Shown here in pieces: positions 5,507 to 5,899 of a stretch of DNA of 5,899 nt. Position 1 is the stretch's first letter. The number at the start of each line of letters is the position of its first letter. Origin of the DNA: Pseudomonadales bacterium (GTDB taxonomy: Bacteria; Pseudomonadota; Gammaproteobacteria; Steroidobacterales; Steroidobacteraceae). The stretch covers positions 1 through 5,899 of the forward strand of contig JAGRJB010000508.1 of NCBI GenBank assembly GCA_020442965.1. The letters are read 5' to 3'. The notes under the pieces are model-generated. The model saw only the letters and a list, made by a program, of their open reading frames with translations, made no database searches and was not told where the DNA came from. The translations under genes were made by a program, and so were the position numbers.

Positions 5507-5899
5507 TCAGGCGGCGCGCTCGGCGCCGAACGCGTACCACATCCCGCCACGGCCGAAGTCTTCCACTTCTTCGCCTACCTTGGGCAGCTGCAGATCCACG
5601 ACGGCGTGAATCTCATCCTCGAACATCTGATCGCCCGCGAAACCGCATTGCTGCATCACTTCCACCATGTTGATGTCGTGCACCGTCGTCCAGAACGGCT
5701 CGTTGTTATTGTAGCAGTCCCAATCACGCAGAAACTGTTCAAACGGTGGCATGCCATGATACGGCGGTTGCTCGAGGTGCAGATGCAATCCGCCCGGCGC
5801 CAGCAACCGAGCCACTTCCCCGAGAATGGTCCGTAACGCCGCATGGGAGGTCTCGTGAAAGAACATCGTACTGACGATCAAATCGAACGATGCGTCTGG
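5507..5899 (-). CDS. Class I SAM-dependent methyltransferase, C-terminal part (5' end outside window)
   Basis: The 130 visible residues are the C-terminal part of a Rossmann-fold methyltransferase that uses S-adenosylmethionine. The frame is open to the window edge. The remaining motifs are DASFDLIVSTMFFHE (2-16 of the visible part; the FD at the end of strand 4 and the following helix start) and ARLLAPGGLHLHLEQP (29-44; the RLLxPGG turn before strand 5). The glycine-rich SAM-binding motif I should lie just upstream, beyond the edge. The later stretch, with RDWDCYNNNEPFW (57-69) and a Trp/Tyr-rich C-terminus, probably shapes the acceptor pocket. The acceptor cannot be named: UbiE/menG-like small-molecule methyltransferases look similar, but so do many others. 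It ends 19 bases before the small helical gene and so is probably first in the visible operon. Its link to CoA-ester metabolism is not evident. Confidence 0.85.
   Translation of the reverse strand, partial: PDASFDLIVSTMFFHETSHAALRTILGEVARLLAPGGLHLHLEQPPYHGMPPFEQFLRDWDCYNNNEPFWTTVHDINMVEVMQQCGFAGDQMFEDEIHAVVDLQLPKVGEEVEDFGRGGMWYAFGAERAA

Noticed and set aside
5200..5673. 157-codon open frame on the plus strand
   Set aside because: It is antisense to the small helical gene and the methyltransferase, both of which have better coding character and tight operon spacing.

Overview
The window is compact, high-GC bacterial DNA that is almost entirely coding. It holds three genes on the plus strand (about 18-3487) that meet, tail to tail, three genes on the minus strand (3494-5899, the last cut by the window edge). 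None of the visible starts has a good Shine-Dalgarno sequence. The window has no RNA gene, CRISPR array or mobile element that I can see. The organism cannot be named from this sequence. The closest resemblance I recall is to enzymes of the 3-hydroxypropionate (3HP) bicycle of Chloroflexus, and parts of that pathway also occur in some Proteobacteria, so Chloroflexota or a proteobacterium carrying a partial bicycle are both plausible.

Plus strand: an XdhC/CoxI-type maturation factor for molybdenum hydroxylases (18-1145) is followed after 64 bases by a class III CoA-transferase-fold protein that looks like 2-methylfumaryl-CoA (mesaconyl-CoA C1-C4) isomerase, Mct (1210-2433, probable TTG start). 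After 16 bases comes a double-hotdog MaoC-type hydratase resembling mesaconyl-C1-CoA hydratase, Mch (2450-3487).

Minus strand, in transcription order: the C-terminal part of a class I SAM-dependent methyltransferase (5899-5507), a small helical protein of unknown function (5487-5125), and, overlapping it by ATGA, a 544-residue acyl-CoA dehydrogenase with a long N-terminal extension that resembles (2S)-methylsuccinyl-CoA dehydrogenase, Mcd (5128-3494).

The central idea is metabolic. Mct, Mch and Mcd all share one intermediate, mesaconyl-C1-CoA. Mcd would make it from methylsuccinyl-CoA (ethylmalonyl-CoA pathway), Mch would interconvert it with beta-methylmalyl-CoA, and Mct would turn it into mesaconyl-C4-CoA, the entry to the citramalyl-CoA branch of the 3HP bicycle. 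If the assignments hold, the locus is a junction between two pathways that are usually described separately. The lyase (Mcl), the C4 hydratase (Meh), crotonyl-CoA carboxylase/reductase and ethylmalonyl-CoA mutase are not in the window, so the wider pathway is inference.
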